Assembly (NCBI RefSeq): GCF_036421855.1 | Contig: NZ_JAZGOK010000005.1 | Source of the DNA: Georgenia_B sunbinii | GTDB taxonomy: Bacteria > Actinomycetota > Actinomycetes > Actinomycetales > Actinomycetaceae | Length of the DNA stretch: 64,000 nucleotides | Direction: 5' to 3' (one strand) | In this document: in pieces, positions 24,257-33,591 of the stretch | Layout of the letters: each line of letters begins with the position of its first letter | Numbering within the stretch: position 1 is the first letter of the stretch | The notes under the pieces: generated by a model | The model's database searches: none | Told to the model about the DNA's origin: nothing | The model's input: only the letters and a program-made list of their open reading frames with translations | Translations under genes and position numbers: made by a program

Positions 24257-25204
24257 CTACGAGCCCTCCCCCGGCACACGTGACCGTGCCTCGGTGAGTG
24301 CGCGCTCCGCCTCCTCGCTGCGCGCGACGGCGGCCGCGTGCGCCTCCTCGGCGGCGTCCTGCTGCTCGTCGAGTAGCGCCAGCGACTCCTTGCGCTTGGC
24401 CAGCTCCCGCTCGGCCTCCTCCACCTGGGCGGCAGCGCGCAGCACCGCGGCGTGGAGCCGCTCGACCTCGTCCTCGGCCTCGGCCACCTCGTCCCGGGCC
24501 GTCGCCGCTGCCCGCTCGGCGGCCGCTAGGTCCCGCGCGGCCTGCCGGGCGGCGGCCTTGTCGGCGCGCGACCGTGCGGCGTCGGCGCCGGACGGTGCCG
24601 CGCCGGCACCGGCGCCAGCACCACCACCGCCGACTTCCGGTATCTCGGCGTCGAGCTCGTCGTCGTCGGGCACGTCCTCGACCACACCGGGCAAGGCCAG
24701 CGCACCCAGGTCAACCGCACCCGGCTCGAGCGGGCGCACGAGCAGGCCGCTGCGCACCGCCCGCTCGGCGGTCCGGTCGATGACGACGGCGTGCCAGGTC
24801 CCCGTCACCTGGCCGAGCGCGGCAGCGGACAGCGCGACGTCGTGGTCGGCGGCGAGCGCCTCGGCGGCGGCCGCGACCCGGGCGGTCATCCTCCGACGCC
24901 GTCGGCCGAGGTCGCGCAGCTCCGTCGCGTTCGCCGACGCCTGGGCCACCCGCAGCTCCGCGCCCAGCTGGCTGAGCGCGTCGACCTCGTCGGGCAGCCC
25001 GCGGACGACGGCGCCCACCGCCCACGCGGCAGCGGTCGCCTTGGGCAGCGCTGCCACCCGAGCGGCGGCCTGCTTGTCGTCGTCGGCGCGGAGCGTGGCG
25101 GCGCGGGCCTTGCGGGCCGCGACGAACTCCGCAGGCACGATGGCGTAGAGCTCGTACGCCAGCCGCACGAACGCGTCGGAGGCAAGGTCCGCGCTGATAT
25201 CCAT
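24257..25204 (-). CDS. Coiled-coil protein of unknown function
   Basis: A 315-residue protein. Residues 1-190 are mainly helical (DAFVRLAYELYAIVPAEFVA; a repeated Ala/Leu pattern). A Gly/Ala hinge follows, then a long Ala/Glu/Arg coiled coil (about 215-310: KAAARQAARDLAAAERAAAT, EVERLHAAVLRAAAQVEEAE). ATG 25204 is preferred. The open frame continues upstream with sequence that looks coding (DLDFDTVASFTGRTIRAALA), but no good start was found there, so the region to about 25350 may be a degraded 5' part. I do not recognise a family. Confidence 0.65.
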   Translation of the reverse strand: MDISADLASDAFVRLAYELYAIVPAEFVAARKARAATLRADDDKQAAARVAALPKATAAAWAVGAVVRGLPDEVDALSQLGAELRVAQASANATELRDLGRRRRRMTARVAAAAEALAADHDVALSAAALGQVTGTWHAVVIDRTAERAVRSGLLVRPLEPGAVDLGALALPGVVEDVPDDDELDAEIPEVGGGGAGAGAGAAPSGADAARSRADKAAARQAARDLAAAERAAATARDEVAEAEDEVERLHAAVLRAAAQVEEAERELAKRKESLALLDEQQDAAEEAHAAAVARSEEAERALTEARSRVPGEGS

Positions 25205-25421
25205 GGTCAATGGTCTACCAGCACGAGTCACCGTCGTAACGGTTCGCCGCGGTGGCACAGTCTCCATGCGGCTCTTGCGGGTGCCGCCGTAGGCAAGGGC
25301 GGCACGGATGGTCCGCCCGGTGAAGCTCGCGACGGTGTCGAAGTCGAGGTCTGCCAGTCACCGGCCCAGCGTGGTACGGACCGCTGCCGTCACGCATCGC
25401 TCGGGTCGGTCCGCACCTCGC

Positions 25422-25832
25422 TCAGCCGAACGGGTCGACGATTGCTACGCCCCTGAGCACACTGCCTGTCGCGAGGTCCTCCGTCCACAGCTCGGCGCAT
25501 CCCGACTCGACTGCAGCCTCGAGGATCAACGCATCCCAGATCGAGAGCTGGTGACGTCCGACCGTGGCGACTGCGCGCTGAACCAGTCCGCCGTCCGTGG
25601 TGACCACCGGCAGCTCGGCAAGTGCTGCCAGGACCCGCGAGGCAGCCGTGTGGGGCAGCGGTGGGGTCAGCTTTCGTGTCACCACGACGAACAGCTCGAG
25701 CAGCACCTGGGTGCTGATGACGAAGTCGTGCTCAGCGGCCGTCAGGAGCTGGCGGGCACGCTCCTGCTTGACAGGTTCCCCCGCGTCGAACTGGTAGGCG
25801 ATGACGTTGGTGTCCAAGAAGACCCTAGACAC
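25422..25832 (-). CDS. vapC: PIN-domain ribonuclease toxin (VapC-like)
   Basis: A 136-residue PIN protein. Acidic Mg-binding residues are in FLDTNVIAY (Asp near 7), STQVLLELFVVV (Glu), SIWDALILEAAVESGC (Asp) and LWTEDL (final acidic pair). Starts 8 bp inside the antitoxin gene. VapC toxins cut tRNA, rRNA or mRNA; target unknown. Confidence 0.9.
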   Translation of the reverse strand: MSRVFLDTNVIAYQFDAGEPVKQERARQLLTAAEHDFVISTQVLLELFVVVTRKLTPPLPHTAASRVLAALAELPVVTTDGGLVQRAVATVGRHQLSIWDALILEAAVESGCAELWTEDLATGSVLRGVAIVDPFG

Positions 25833-26058
25833 GGTGCAGATCGCTTCGCCGCCAGGTGCGCCCGGTCCCCTCGCTGCCAGACCGGTGCTCGTCCGCGATC
25901 AATGCGAGCTCCGCGAACACCTGCCGCGTCGGCGGCGCGTCGGCGTACCTGCGCAACGCCTCGGCGAGGTAGGCGTTGACGGACTCCTTGCGTTCGAGTG
26001 CGCGGATCCGCGCACGTCGCAACGTCTCTTCGTCGACGGAGATCGTCAGGTTGGCCAT
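25825..26058 (-). CDS. vapB: RHH antitoxin of the VapBC pair
   Basis: A 77-residue protein. MANLTISVDEETLRRARIRA begins a ribbon-helix-helix domain; the C-terminal VFAELALIADEHRSGSEGTG should occupy the toxin. ATG 26058 is chosen because a TACACT hexamer lies five bases upstream (leaderless) and the protein then begins with the RHH strand. A 9-bp inverted repeat sits just upstream. Confidence 0.85.
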   Translation of the reverse strand: MANLTISVDEETLRRARIRALERKESVNAYLAEALRRYADAPPTRQVFAELALIADEHRSGSEGTGRTWRRSDLHRV

Positions 26059-26064
26059 GAAGCA

Positions 26065-26089
26065 GTGTAGCACTGGTTCCGTGCTACAC
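26065..26089 (-). promoter_or_regulatory. VapBC operator palindrome
   Basis: GTGTAGCAC (26065-26073), a 7-bp spacer, then GTGCTACAC (26081-26089) form a perfect inverted repeat. On the minus strand it contains the TACACT -10 box of the leaderless vapB. This is the expected autoregulatory operator. Confidence 0.6.
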
Positions 26090-26150
26090 CGCGATGTCAC
26101 GCGCGAACCATCACGCCCGTACTCCGCCCTGACAAGCGATATGGCACGTC

Positions 26151-28433
26151 TCAGGGCGCGATGTTGAAGTTGTCGCGGAACACGTTGTCGGGGTCGTAGC
26201 GGCGCTTGAGCTCACGCAGCCGCGTCAGCGTCCTCGGCGGGTAGACGTCGAGCAGCCGCTCCGGCCGCGGGTCGGTCTCGAAGCTGGCGTACAGCCCGTC
26301 GAAATGGTGGTGCAAGCCGTCCCAGATGCCGTCGAGCCGCTGCCGGTTCGAGCCCATCGCGGTCACCGAGAAGTTCGCCGACCGGTGGGCGAACGCGGTC
26401 GCGTCCGCCGGCACGTCCGTCGTCGCGCCGCCGAGCGCGCGGATCTGGAAGAAGAAGGTGTGCCCGGACCGGATGAGGCGCTCCGCATCCGCGGCAAACT
26501 GCGGCGTCACCTCCTCGAGGAACCCCGAGCGGCTCACCGGCTGCCCCTGGGAGTACTGCGGAGCGTCAGGAGTCGAGACCAGCGCCGGGTACGGCACCAC
26601 CTGGATCGCCTGCCCCACGAGCGGAGCGACCTGGGCGAACGGCTGCAGCCGCTCGAGGATGGTGTCGGGGTCGGCGGAGTCGATCACCGTCATCGTCTGC
26701 GCCACCACCTGGCCACCGCGCGGCGCACCCATGGTGAGGAAGCTGGTGAGGTCGCGCGGCGCGGCCTGCACCGCCGCGCCCCACCGCACCAGGAAGTCGG
26801 CGGTGTCGCTGGCGTCGAACACCAGCTGCGCCACCCCGACGTCGCCCACCTCGGCCGCCTCGAGCTCGAAGGCGGTGACGATGCCGAAGTTGAACCCGGC
26901 GCCCCGCGCCGCCCAGAACAGGTCGGGGTTCTCCTCGTCGCTCGCGCGGACCCGCGAGCCGTCCGCCAGCACCATCTCGACGGCGCGGACCCGGTCGATG
27001 GTCAGCCCGTGGGCCCGACCGAGGAAGCCGATGCCGCCGGTGGTCGCCAGTCCCCCGACGCCCACCCCGCCGAAGTCCCCCGAGCTGATCGCCCAGCCGT
27101 ACGGCGCGAGCGCCGCGGCGACCTCGCCCCACCGGGCGCCGGGCTCCAGCCGGACCAGCCGGCGCGCCTCGTCGAGCACGCTGATCGCGTTGAGCCGGGC
27201 GAGGTCGATGACGATCCCGCCGTCGTTGGTCGAGCGGCCGCTGATGCCGTGGCCGGCGCTGCGCACCGCGAGCGGCACCGGCTGGCGGCGCGCGAACGCC
27301 AGCGCCTCGACGACCTCGTCCGCGTCACCGGGACGCAGCACGAGGCCCGGCGAGCCGCCGCGCAGGTAGGTGGAGCGGACGGTGGCGTACGGCGCGTCGC
27401 CGGGCTCGACGGCGCCGGCGGCCAGCGACGCCGGGACGTCGTCGTAGGCGATCGAGATGCGCCGGGCGGCCCGGGCCGCCGAGCTGCGCACCTCCCCGGT
27501 CGGGGTGCCGCGGCGCGACCTGGCGGCGGCCACCGCCTCCCGCAGCGCGGGGGCGACCTCGGTGGCGAACCGGCCGAGCACCTCGTCGTCGTCGGTCGCC
27601 AGCACCAGGGTGGCAGCGCCGTCGGCGAGGACGAGCGGGAGCAGGTCGTCGACCCACTTCGCCGGCGGGCCGACGAGGAAGTCCCCCGGGTACGGGGTGA
27701 AGCGGCCGTCGAGGTTGACGATCCGGCGGATCTCCCGCGGGTCGCGCCCGGCGGCGGTGGCTGCGGCGTCGATGACAGCGTTCCCGGCACGCAACGTCGG
27801 CAGCCCGGACGTGCCGCCGGGCACCACCCAGCCGTCGGCGGTCCGTGCCACGAGGTCGAGCATCCGCGGCTTGCCGCCGCCGACCCAGACCGGCAGGTTG
27901 CGCGTGGGCGCCGGGCCGCGCTGGGCGCCGTCGACCACGTGATGCTCGCCGCGGTGCCGGACCGGTCCGGGCGCCGCGGCGTCCCAAACCGACCGGACCA
28001 CCTCGATCGCCTCCTCCAGCGCGTCGACCGACTCACCGGGCGTCCGTCGCGCGACGCCCATCGCGGTCATCGCGTCCCAGAAGTGCCCGGCGCCCAGCGC
28101 GAGTCCGACGCGGCCGCGGGCGAGCAGGTCGAGGCTGGCCGCGGCGCGGGCGACCACGGCCGGCGGCCGCATCGGCGTGTTGAGCACGCTCGGCGCCAGC
28201 TGGATGCGGTCGGTACGCCCGGCGATCCAGCTGAGCAGCGTCCACGCCTCGAGGAAGCGCGGCTGGTACGGGTGGTCCTGGACGGTGACCAGGTCCAGCC
28301 CGAGCTCATCGGCGCGTACCGCGAGGTCGACGACGGTGTGCGGCTGGTCGGCGTTCGGGGTGAGGAAGACACCGACCTGCAGCGGGTGGCCGTAGTCCAC
28401 CGGCCCCGAGGCCGGCAGCTGCGAGGCCATCAC
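26151..28433 (-). CDS. Two-flavin fusion: luciferase-like monooxygenase + berberine-bridge-type FAD oxidase
   Basis: A 760-residue fusion. Residues about 15-310 are a LLM-class (F420/FMN) barrel: DLVTVQDHPYQPRFLEAWTL, RVGLALGAGHFWDAM. Residues about 330-760 are a BBE-like oxidase: FAD site LAVRSAGHGISGRSTNDGGI with the covalent His at 395, GGVGVGGLATTGGIGFLGR, and the C-terminal BBE motif YDPDNVFRDNFNI. The Cys that gives bicovalent FAD in many relatives is Phe here (F454), so single attachment is predicted. The joint is a clean linker (about 303-325), without frame change. ATG overlaps the stop of the second LLM gene by 4 bp. It may couple an F420- or FMN-dependent step to an O2-dependent oxidation; substrate unknown. 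Confidence 0.88.
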   Translation of the reverse strand: MMASQLPASGPVDYGHPLQVGVFLTPNADQPHTVVDLAVRADELGLDLVTVQDHPYQPRFLEAWTLLSWIAGRTDRIQLAPSVLNTPMRPPAVVARAAASLDLLARGRVGLALGAGHFWDAMTAMGVARRTPGESVDALEEAIEVVRSVWDAAAPGPVRHRGEHHVVDGAQRGPAPTRNLPVWVGGGKPRMLDLVARTADGWVVPGGTSGLPTLRAGNAVIDAAATAAGRDPREIRRIVNLDGRFTPYPGDFLVGPPAKWVDDLLPLVLADGAATLVLATDDDEVLGRFATEVAPALREAVAAARSRRGTPTGEVRSSAARAARRISIAYDDVPASLAAGAVEPGDAPYATVRSTYLRGGSPGLVLRPGDADEVVEALAFARRQPVPLAVRSAGHGISGRSTNDGGIVIDLARLNAISVLDEARRLVRLEPGARWGEVAAALAPYGWAISSGDFGGVGVGGLATTGGIGFLGRAHGLTIDRVRAVEMVLADGSRVRASDEENPDLFWAARGAGFNFGIVTAFELEAAEVGDVGVAQLVFDASDTADFLVRWGAAVQAAPRDLTSFLTMGAPRGGQVVAQTMTVIDSADPDTILERLQPFAQVAPLVGQAIQVVPYPALVSTPDAPQYSQGQPVSRSGFLEEVTPQFAADAERLIRSGHTFFFQIRALGGATTDVPADATAFAHRSANFSVTAMGSNRQRLDGIWDGLHHHFDGLYASFETDPRPERLLDVYPPRTLTRLRELKRRYDPDNVFRDNFNIAP

Positions 28434-29326
28434 GCGCGCTCGGTCGCGACGAGCTCACGGACGGCCGGAGCGATCTCCTGGCCGAGCACCGCGAACATCG
28501 ACGGGTCGTCACCACCGAGGATGTAGGCGCTGACGCCGTACTCGAGGGTGATCGCGGCGAGCTGCTCGGCCCACTGCGCCGGCGGGCCGACGAGCAGCTG
28601 GTCGCCCCGCTGCTCGGCGAGCCGGCCGTTGATGTTCAGCAGCCGCCGCACGGCGCGCGGGTCGCGGCCCGCGGCGGTCGCGGCGCCGTCGATGACCGCA
28701 TTGCCGTCGGCGATCTCCTGCAGGCTCTTCATGTACCCCAGCGACGGCAGCCAGCCGTCGCCCGTGCGGCCGGTAAGCCGCAGCATCCGCGGCTTGTAGG
28801 CACCGATCCAGATCCCGACGTCGTGCGCCGGGGCCGGCCCCCGCTTGGCGCCGTCGGCGCGGTGGTGCTCGCCGTCGACGACGAGGCGCGAGCGGTCCGA
28901 GGTGTCCCAGATGCCGCGGATGATGTCGATCGCCTCGTCGAGCGCGACGACGCTCTCCCCGGGCGTCAGCCGGCCGCCGCCCATCGCCTCGATGGCGTCC
29001 CAGAATCCGCCGGTGCCCAGTCCGAGCTCGACCCGGCCACCGCTGAGCAGGTCGAGGCTCGCCACGGCACGGGCCAGCACCGCCGGCGGGCGCAGCGGCA
29101 GGTTCACGACGTTGGTGGCCAGCCGGATCCGCTCGGTGCGGGCGGCCACGTAGGACAGCAGCGTCCAGGTGTCGAGGAAGGCGGACTGGTAGGGGTGGTC
29201 CTGGAAGGTGGCGAGGTCCAGGCCAGCGGCCTCCGACGCCCGGGTCAGCGCGACGACCCGCTCGGGCGCGGCAGCGGTGGGGGTGATGAACGATCCGAAG
29301 AGGAGGTCGTGGCCGTAGTCCGTCAT
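28430..29326 (-). CDS. LLM-class (F420/FMN-dependent) oxidoreductase
   Basis: A 298-residue TIM-barrel enzyme similar to the N-terminal half of the fusion protein downstream. Shared blocks are ATFQDHPYQSAFLDTWTLLS, VELGLGTGGFWDAIEAMGGG, RGPAPAHDVGIWIGAYKPRM, and GRDPRAVRRLLNINGR. The two probably arose by duplication, one later acquiring the FAD domain. The gene ends in a 4-bp overlap with the fusion gene, so they are cotranscribed. No clear ribosome binding site precedes ATG 29326. Confidence 0.88.
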   Translation of the reverse strand: MTDYGHDLLFGSFITPTAAAPERVVALTRASEAAGLDLATFQDHPYQSAFLDTWTLLSYVAARTERIRLATNVVNLPLRPPAVLARAVASLDLLSGGRVELGLGTGGFWDAIEAMGGGRLTPGESVVALDEAIDIIRGIWDTSDRSRLVVDGEHHRADGAKRGPAPAHDVGIWIGAYKPRMLRLTGRTGDGWLPSLGYMKSLQEIADGNAVIDGAATAAGRDPRAVRRLLNINGRLAEQRGDQLLVGPPAQWAEQLAAITLEYGVSAYILGGDDPSMFAVLGQEIAPAVRELVATERA

Positions 29327-29467
29327 GCCGGAGGAACGCCGGCCACGGCCCGCACTATTCCGAGACATCGGCCATTCGGACCGTTCGCCCTCGACGGCGG
29401 AGCTCACCGAGCCGCGCCGTCGTGCGCTGGCCGTGCGGGACGTCGCGAGACGCGTTCCACTGGGGCC

Positions 29468-30391
29468 ATGCCACGCACCGGGACACCCGAGACCGCGACC
29501 GACGGCGACCCCCGGGTCGGCGTCGTCGTCATCACCCACAACCGGCGCACCGAGCTCGACCACGCGCTGCGCCGGCTGCGCGAGCTGCCGGAGCGTCCGC
29601 CCGTCGTCGTGATCGACAACGGCTCGAGCGACGGCACGGCCGACGCGGTGCGGCGCGACCACCCGTGGGTGAGCCTGCTCGCCAGCCGCCGCAACCTTGG
29701 CGCGGTGGGCCGCAACCTCGGCGTCGAGCGGCTCAGTACCTCCTACGTGGCCTTCTGCGACGACGACACCTGGTGGGACCCGGGCAGCCTCACCGCCGCC
29801 GCGGACGCGCTCGACGCCCACCCGGACGTCGCCGTGGTCACCGCCCGCATCGTCGTGGAACCGGCCGGCACCGAGGACCCGATCGTCGCCGAGCTGCGGG
29901 ACTCCCCGGTCCGCGGGCGGCCCGGGCTGCCCGGCCCGGCGCTGGGCAGCTTCCTCGCCGGCGCGTCCGTGGTGCGGCGCACCGCCTTCCTGGGTGCGGG
30001 CGGCTTCCATCCCCGGCTGTGGCTCGGCGGTGAGGAGGAGCTGCTGGCCGCCGACCTCGCGGCCGTCGGCTGGGAGCTGTGCTACCTGCCCGCCGCCACC
30101 GTGCACCACCGCGCCTCCACCGCCCGGGACACCGCCAAGCGGCTGCAGGACGGGGTGCGCAACACGCTCTGGTTCACCTGGCTGCGCCGGCCGCTGCCGG
30201 CGGCGCTGCGCCGGACCTGGGCGGTGCTCACCGAGGTACGGTCCCGGCCGGCCGCCCGGGGCGTGCTCGCTGCGCTGCGCGGAGCGCCGTGGGTGCTTCG
30301 CGACAGACGGGTGCTGCCGGCGCACGCCGAGGAGCGCTTCCGTTCGCTGGAGGCCGCGCAGCGGAGCTCGACGGCGCGGCAGTACCGCTGA
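29468..30391 (+). CDS. Glycosyltransferase family 2
   Basis: A 307-residue GT-A enzyme: nucleotide-sugar strand VGVVVITHNRR, VVVIDNGSSDGTADAVR, the metal-binding acidic motif FCDDDTWWDPG (about residue 97), and the acceptor-side motif GEEELLAADLAAVG. It is a soluble protein with no membrane helix. It resembles the GT2 at 45442-46317 in architecture (DDDxWW motif, G-G-E-E/PGEEER). Acceptor unknown. Confidence 0.87.
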   Translation: MPRTGTPETATDGDPRVGVVVITHNRRTELDHALRRLRELPERPPVVVIDNGSSDGTADAVRRDHPWVSLLASRRNLGAVGRNLGVERLSTSYVAFCDDDTWWDPGSLTAAADALDAHPDVAVVTARIVVEPAGTEDPIVAELRDSPVRGRPGLPGPALGSFLAGASVVRRTAFLGAGGFHPRLWLGGEEELLAADLAAVGWELCYLPAATVHHRASTARDTAKRLQDGVRNTLWFTWLRRPLPAALRRTWAVLTEVRSRPAARGVLAALRGAPWVLRDRRVLPAHAEERFRSLEAAQRSSTARQYR

Positions 30392-30485
30392 GGCGGCGGG
30401 CGGCGCGGGAGGGCGGGTCCGCCCGGGTGCGGGCACCTGCGGCCCGCCCTACCGTCGGAGGACACCATCGACGAGGGGGACGACG

Positions 30486-31097
30486 ATGCGACTGCAACGA
30501 CCACTGACCACGAGTGCCGCGATCGGCGCGCTGCTGCTGCTCGCCGCGTGCGGCGACGAGGCCGGGGACGTACCTGACGAGCAGGTCCAGACCACCGAAC
30601 CGGCGACCACCGAACCGGCAGCCACCGGCACCTTCCACGACACCGGCGGCCAGGAGGTCGGCACCGTCGAGCTCACCGAGGGCGCGGGCACGACCGAGGT
30701 CAGCGTGCGGGTGACCGGGCTGGAGCCGGGATTCCACGGCCTGCACGTGCACGACATCGGGGAGTGCGAGCCGGACAGCGTGGATCCGCAGGACCCGGAG
30801 AGCACCGGTGACTTCCTGTCCGCCGGCGGCCACCTCAATCCCGACGACGCCGACCACGGGGAGCACGCCGGCGACCTCAGCTCGCTGCTCGTGCTGGAGA
30901 ACGGCGAGGCGGTCCTCACGACGGTCACCGACCGTTTCACGGTGGCGGACCTGGGCGACGCCGACGGCACCGCTTTCATGGTGCACTCCGACTACGACAA
31001 CTTCGCCCACATCCCGGAGCGCTACGGGGAGCCGGACGCGGACACCCTCGGCACCGGTGACGCCGGTGACCGGGTGGCCTGCGCCGTCATCGAGTAG
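30486..31097 (+). CDS. sodC: Cu/Zn superoxide dismutase lipoprotein
   Basis: A 203-residue protein with a lipobox (LLLLAAC, Cys about 22), a Thr/Glu/Pro-rich linker, then the SodC barrel. Ligand region HGLHVHDIGEC provides two Cu His; GGHLNPDDADHGEHAGDL gives bridging His and Zn ligands; MVHSDYDNFAHIPERYG gives the last Cu His; Cys pair includes VACAVIE. Membrane-anchored periplasm-side SOD protecting the surface against superoxide, as in mycobacterial SodC. GAGGGG precedes ATG. Its 3' end overlaps the convergent PfkB gene by 11 bp. The 30391-30485 gap has a GGGCGGG/CCCGCCC hairpin that may end the GT2 transcript. Confidence 0.92.
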   Translation: MRLQRPLTTSAAIGALLLLAACGDEAGDVPDEQVQTTEPATTEPAATGTFHDTGGQEVGTVELTEGAGTTEVSVRVTGLEPGFHGLHVHDIGECEPDSVDPQDPESTGDFLSAGGHLNPDDADHGEHAGDLSSLLVLENGEAVLTTVTDRFTVADLGDADGTAFMVHSDYDNFAHIPERYGEPDADTLGTGDAGDRVACAVIE

Positions 31098-32001
31098 CCG
31101 AGCGCCGGGCAAGATCGGCGACGGCGGCACGGTCGAGCGCCGGCCGGCCGCCGAGCCGCGCGACGGTGAGCGCGGCCGCGGCCGAGCCCCACCAGCCGGC
31201 CACCTCCGGGTCGGCGCCGTCCAGCAGCGCGGCGACCAGCCCGGTGACGAACGCGTCGCCGCCACCGGTCGGGTCCACGGGCGACCCGCCCAGCAGCGGG
31301 AACACGAGCTGACCACCGGGCCACGCGAGCACGTTGCCGTCCTCGCCGGCCCCGAGCGCGACGAGCGACGCCCCCGCCCCGACCAGCTCGCGGGCGCCGT
31401 CGAGGGTGTCGGCGACGCCGTCGAGCCGGCGTCCCAGCAGCGAGCTGGCCTCATCGGCGTCGGCACGGAGCACGGCGCCGTTCGCCAGCACCGGCGCGAG
31501 CGCCTCGAGGTTGGCGCCGTCGGCCACCACCAGTGCACCGGCACCCGTGGCCAGCCGGACGGCGTCGGCCACCGCCGCGGCCGGCTGGCGCATCTCCACC
31601 GTCACGGCCCTGCCCGAGCCGATGACCGCCGCCGCGGCGTGCACGTCTCCCGCGGTGAGCCAGGTGCCCTCCGGGAGGTGCTCGAGGAGGCGAGGGCTCC
31701 CGGCGTCGTCGACCACGTCCACAACGAGCGCGGTGGCCGTCCCGGGGCGCCGCACCACGGCGTCGATCCCGATGCCGTCGGCACGGGCCTGCGCCAGGAC
31801 CGCCCTGCCCGCGTCGTCCTCCCCGACGACGCCGACCAGCGTCGCGCTGCGGCCCAGCTGGACGAGGCCCACCGCCTGGTTCGCGGCGCCACCGAGCACC
31901 TCGTGCCGCTCGTCCACCGCGACGGACCCGGAGCCGGGGAGCCGGGGCACCCGAACGACCACGTCGCGGCACACCAGGCCCACGACGACGACGTCAGCCA
32001 C
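31087..32001 (-). CDS. PfkB-family (ribokinase-like) sugar kinase
   Basis: A 304-residue kinase: VLGGAANQAVGLVQLGRSA (substrate-binding loop), LRADADEASSLLG, and the catalytic anion-hole motif DPTGGGDAFVTGL with Asp as base. The motif reads GGGD instead of the more common GAGD. Start GTG 32001 is supported by AAGGAGG six bases upstream. It follows the aldehyde dehydrogenase by 32 bp and lies beside, but divergent from, the heptose cluster. Substrate unknown. Confidence 0.87.
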   Translation of the reverse strand: MADVVVVGLVCRDVVVRVPRLPGSGSVAVDERHEVLGGAANQAVGLVQLGRSATLVGVVGEDDAGRAVLAQARADGIGIDAVVRRPGTATALVVDVVDDAGSPRLLEHLPEGTWLTAGDVHAAAAVIGSGRAVTVEMRQPAAAVADAVRLATGAGALVVADGANLEALAPVLANGAVLRADADEASSLLGRRLDGVADTLDGARELVGAGASLVALGAGEDGNVLAWPGGQLVFPLLGGSPVDPTGGGDAFVTGLVAALLDGADPEVAGWWGSAAAALTVARLGGRPALDRAAVADLARRSATR

Positions 32002-32033
32002 GCGTCCTCCTTCTCGACCGCCCCGGACACGCC

Positions 32034-33494
32034 TCAGCCGCCGGGCGCCTCGAGGTGCACGGTCTTGAGGACGGTCATCTCGGCGAGCAGGTCCGGGCCG
32101 AAGCCGGCGCCGGTGCCGCTGTCCCGACGCGGGTCGGCCGAGCCGCCGGGCGCCCCGCCGAAGACGCCGTTGATCTTGACCGTGCCGACGTCGAGCTCCT
32201 CGACGGCGCGCAACGCGTGGCCGAGGTCCGGCGTGAGCACCGTGGCGGCCAGCCCGTACCGGCTCGCACCAGCCTGCTCGAGCGCAGTGTCGAAGTCCGG
32301 CACCCGCACCACGGCGGCGACCGGCCCGAAGGTCTCCTCGGCGAGCACCGCCGAGCCCGGCCGGCAGCCGTCGAGCACCGTCGGCGGGTAGTAGCTGCCC
32401 GGGCGGTTCACCGGCGCCCCGCCGGCCAGGCAGCGGGCCCCCGCGGCGACAGCGGCACGGACCTGCTCGTCGACCGCGGCGAGCTGCTCGGCGTCCACGA
32501 GCGGGCCCAGCGTGGTGGCCGGGTCCGCCGGGTCGCCCACCACCATCGCGTTGGCGAAGGCGGTCAGCGCGTCGAGCACGGCGTCGGCGACGTCGGCGTG
32601 CAGGTAGACCCGCTCCACCGAGGTGCAGATCTGCCCGGTGTTGGTGAAGGCGCCGGTGGCGATCTGCTCCGCCGCCCAGACCGGGTCCACCCCGGCGTCG
32701 ACGACGATCGCGTCCTTGCCGCCGTTCTCCAGCAGCACCCGCGCGCCCCGGGCGCCGGCCACGGCGGCGATGTGCCGGCCCGCGGCGCAGGAGCCCACGT
32801 GCGCGACGAGCGCCACCCGCTCTTCGGCGACGACGGCGGCCCCGGGCTCGCCGTCGCCGTTGAGGACGTTGAGCACCCCGGCGGGCAGTGCGTCGGCGAT
32901 GAGCCGGGCCATCTCCCACGCCGGCGCGGCGCTGCGCTCGGAGGGCTTGTGCACCACCGTGTTGCCGGTGACCAGCGCCGCCGCGAGCAGCCCGGCCGCT
33001 GCCGGGAAGGGGTCGTTCCACGGGGTGATGACGGCGACGACGCCGCGGGGCTCGCGCCGCACGACGTCCAGCGCGGCAGGCGCGCCGGCGAGCGCACGCC
33101 CGGCCACGCCGAGGCCCGTGGTGGCGGCCTCCTCCAGCAGGTCCGCGGCCACCGTCGCGGACTCCCGCGACTGCCCCACGAGCCGTCCGGTGGTGGCGGT
33201 GAGCAGGTCCCCCAGCCGGTCGGCGTGCTGCCGCACGGCAGCCGCCGCGGTGCGCAGGTACGCCGCCCGCTCCGCCGGCGCGGTGCGTCGCCAGCCGTCA
33301 CGGGCGGCGTCAGCGGCGTCCACCGCGGCGGTGACCTCCTGCGCCGTCGCCGGGCGGACGGTGGTCACCTGACCGGAGCCGGCCGGGTCCGTCCGGTGCA
33401 GCTCACGGGTGCCGCGGGCCGGGACGGCCTGACCGTCCACGAGGTGAACAGCCAGCTCCGTGAGGTGAGCAGTGGGGGTCTGGGTGGTCGTCAC
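32034..33494 (-). CDS. NAD(P)-dependent aldehyde dehydrogenase
   Basis: A 486-residue ALDH. Cofactor region is GVVAVITPWNDPFPAAAGLL and TGNTVVHKPSERSA; the general base Glu is in VLLENGGKDAIVV; the nucleophile Cys is in FTNTGQICTSVERVY; the C-terminal motif is ETFGPVAAVVRV. GTG 33494 is preceded by GGAGG. It is divergent from the carbamoyltransferase gene with a 97-bp shared control region containing two GAAGTGC repeats (33513-33519 and 33522-33528). Substrate unknown. Confidence 0.9.
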   Translation of the reverse strand: MTTTQTPTAHLTELAVHLVDGQAVPARGTRELHRTDPAGSGQVTTVRPATAQEVTAAVDAADAARDGWRRTAPAERAAYLRTAAAAVRQHADRLGDLLTATTGRLVGQSRESATVAADLLEEAATTGLGVAGRALAGAPAALDVVRREPRGVVAVITPWNDPFPAAAGLLAAALVTGNTVVHKPSERSAAPAWEMARLIADALPAGVLNVLNGDGEPGAAVVAEERVALVAHVGSCAAGRHIAAVAGARGARVLLENGGKDAIVVDAGVDPVWAAEQIATGAFTNTGQICTSVERVYLHADVADAVLDALTAFANAMVVGDPADPATTLGPLVDAEQLAAVDEQVRAAVAAGARCLAGGAPVNRPGSYYPPTVLDGCRPGSAVLAEETFGPVAAVVRVPDFDTALEQAGASRYGLAATVLTPDLGHALRAVEELDVGTVKINGVFGGAPGGSADPRRDSGTGAGFGPDLLAEMTVLKTVHLEAPGG

Positions 33495-33591
33495 CAGGGG
33501 GTCCTCCGCTTCGAAGTGCGAGAAGTGCTTCTGTCGTGCAGCGTGAGCAGCGAACCACCCATAGGTGAGTTACACCACTCGGAGGTCAGGT

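Noticed and set aside
26304..28526. 740-codon plus-strand open frame opposite the flavoenzyme fusion
   Set aside because: High-GC antisense artefact; low-complexity Arg/Gly/His composition and the opposite strand is unambiguous.
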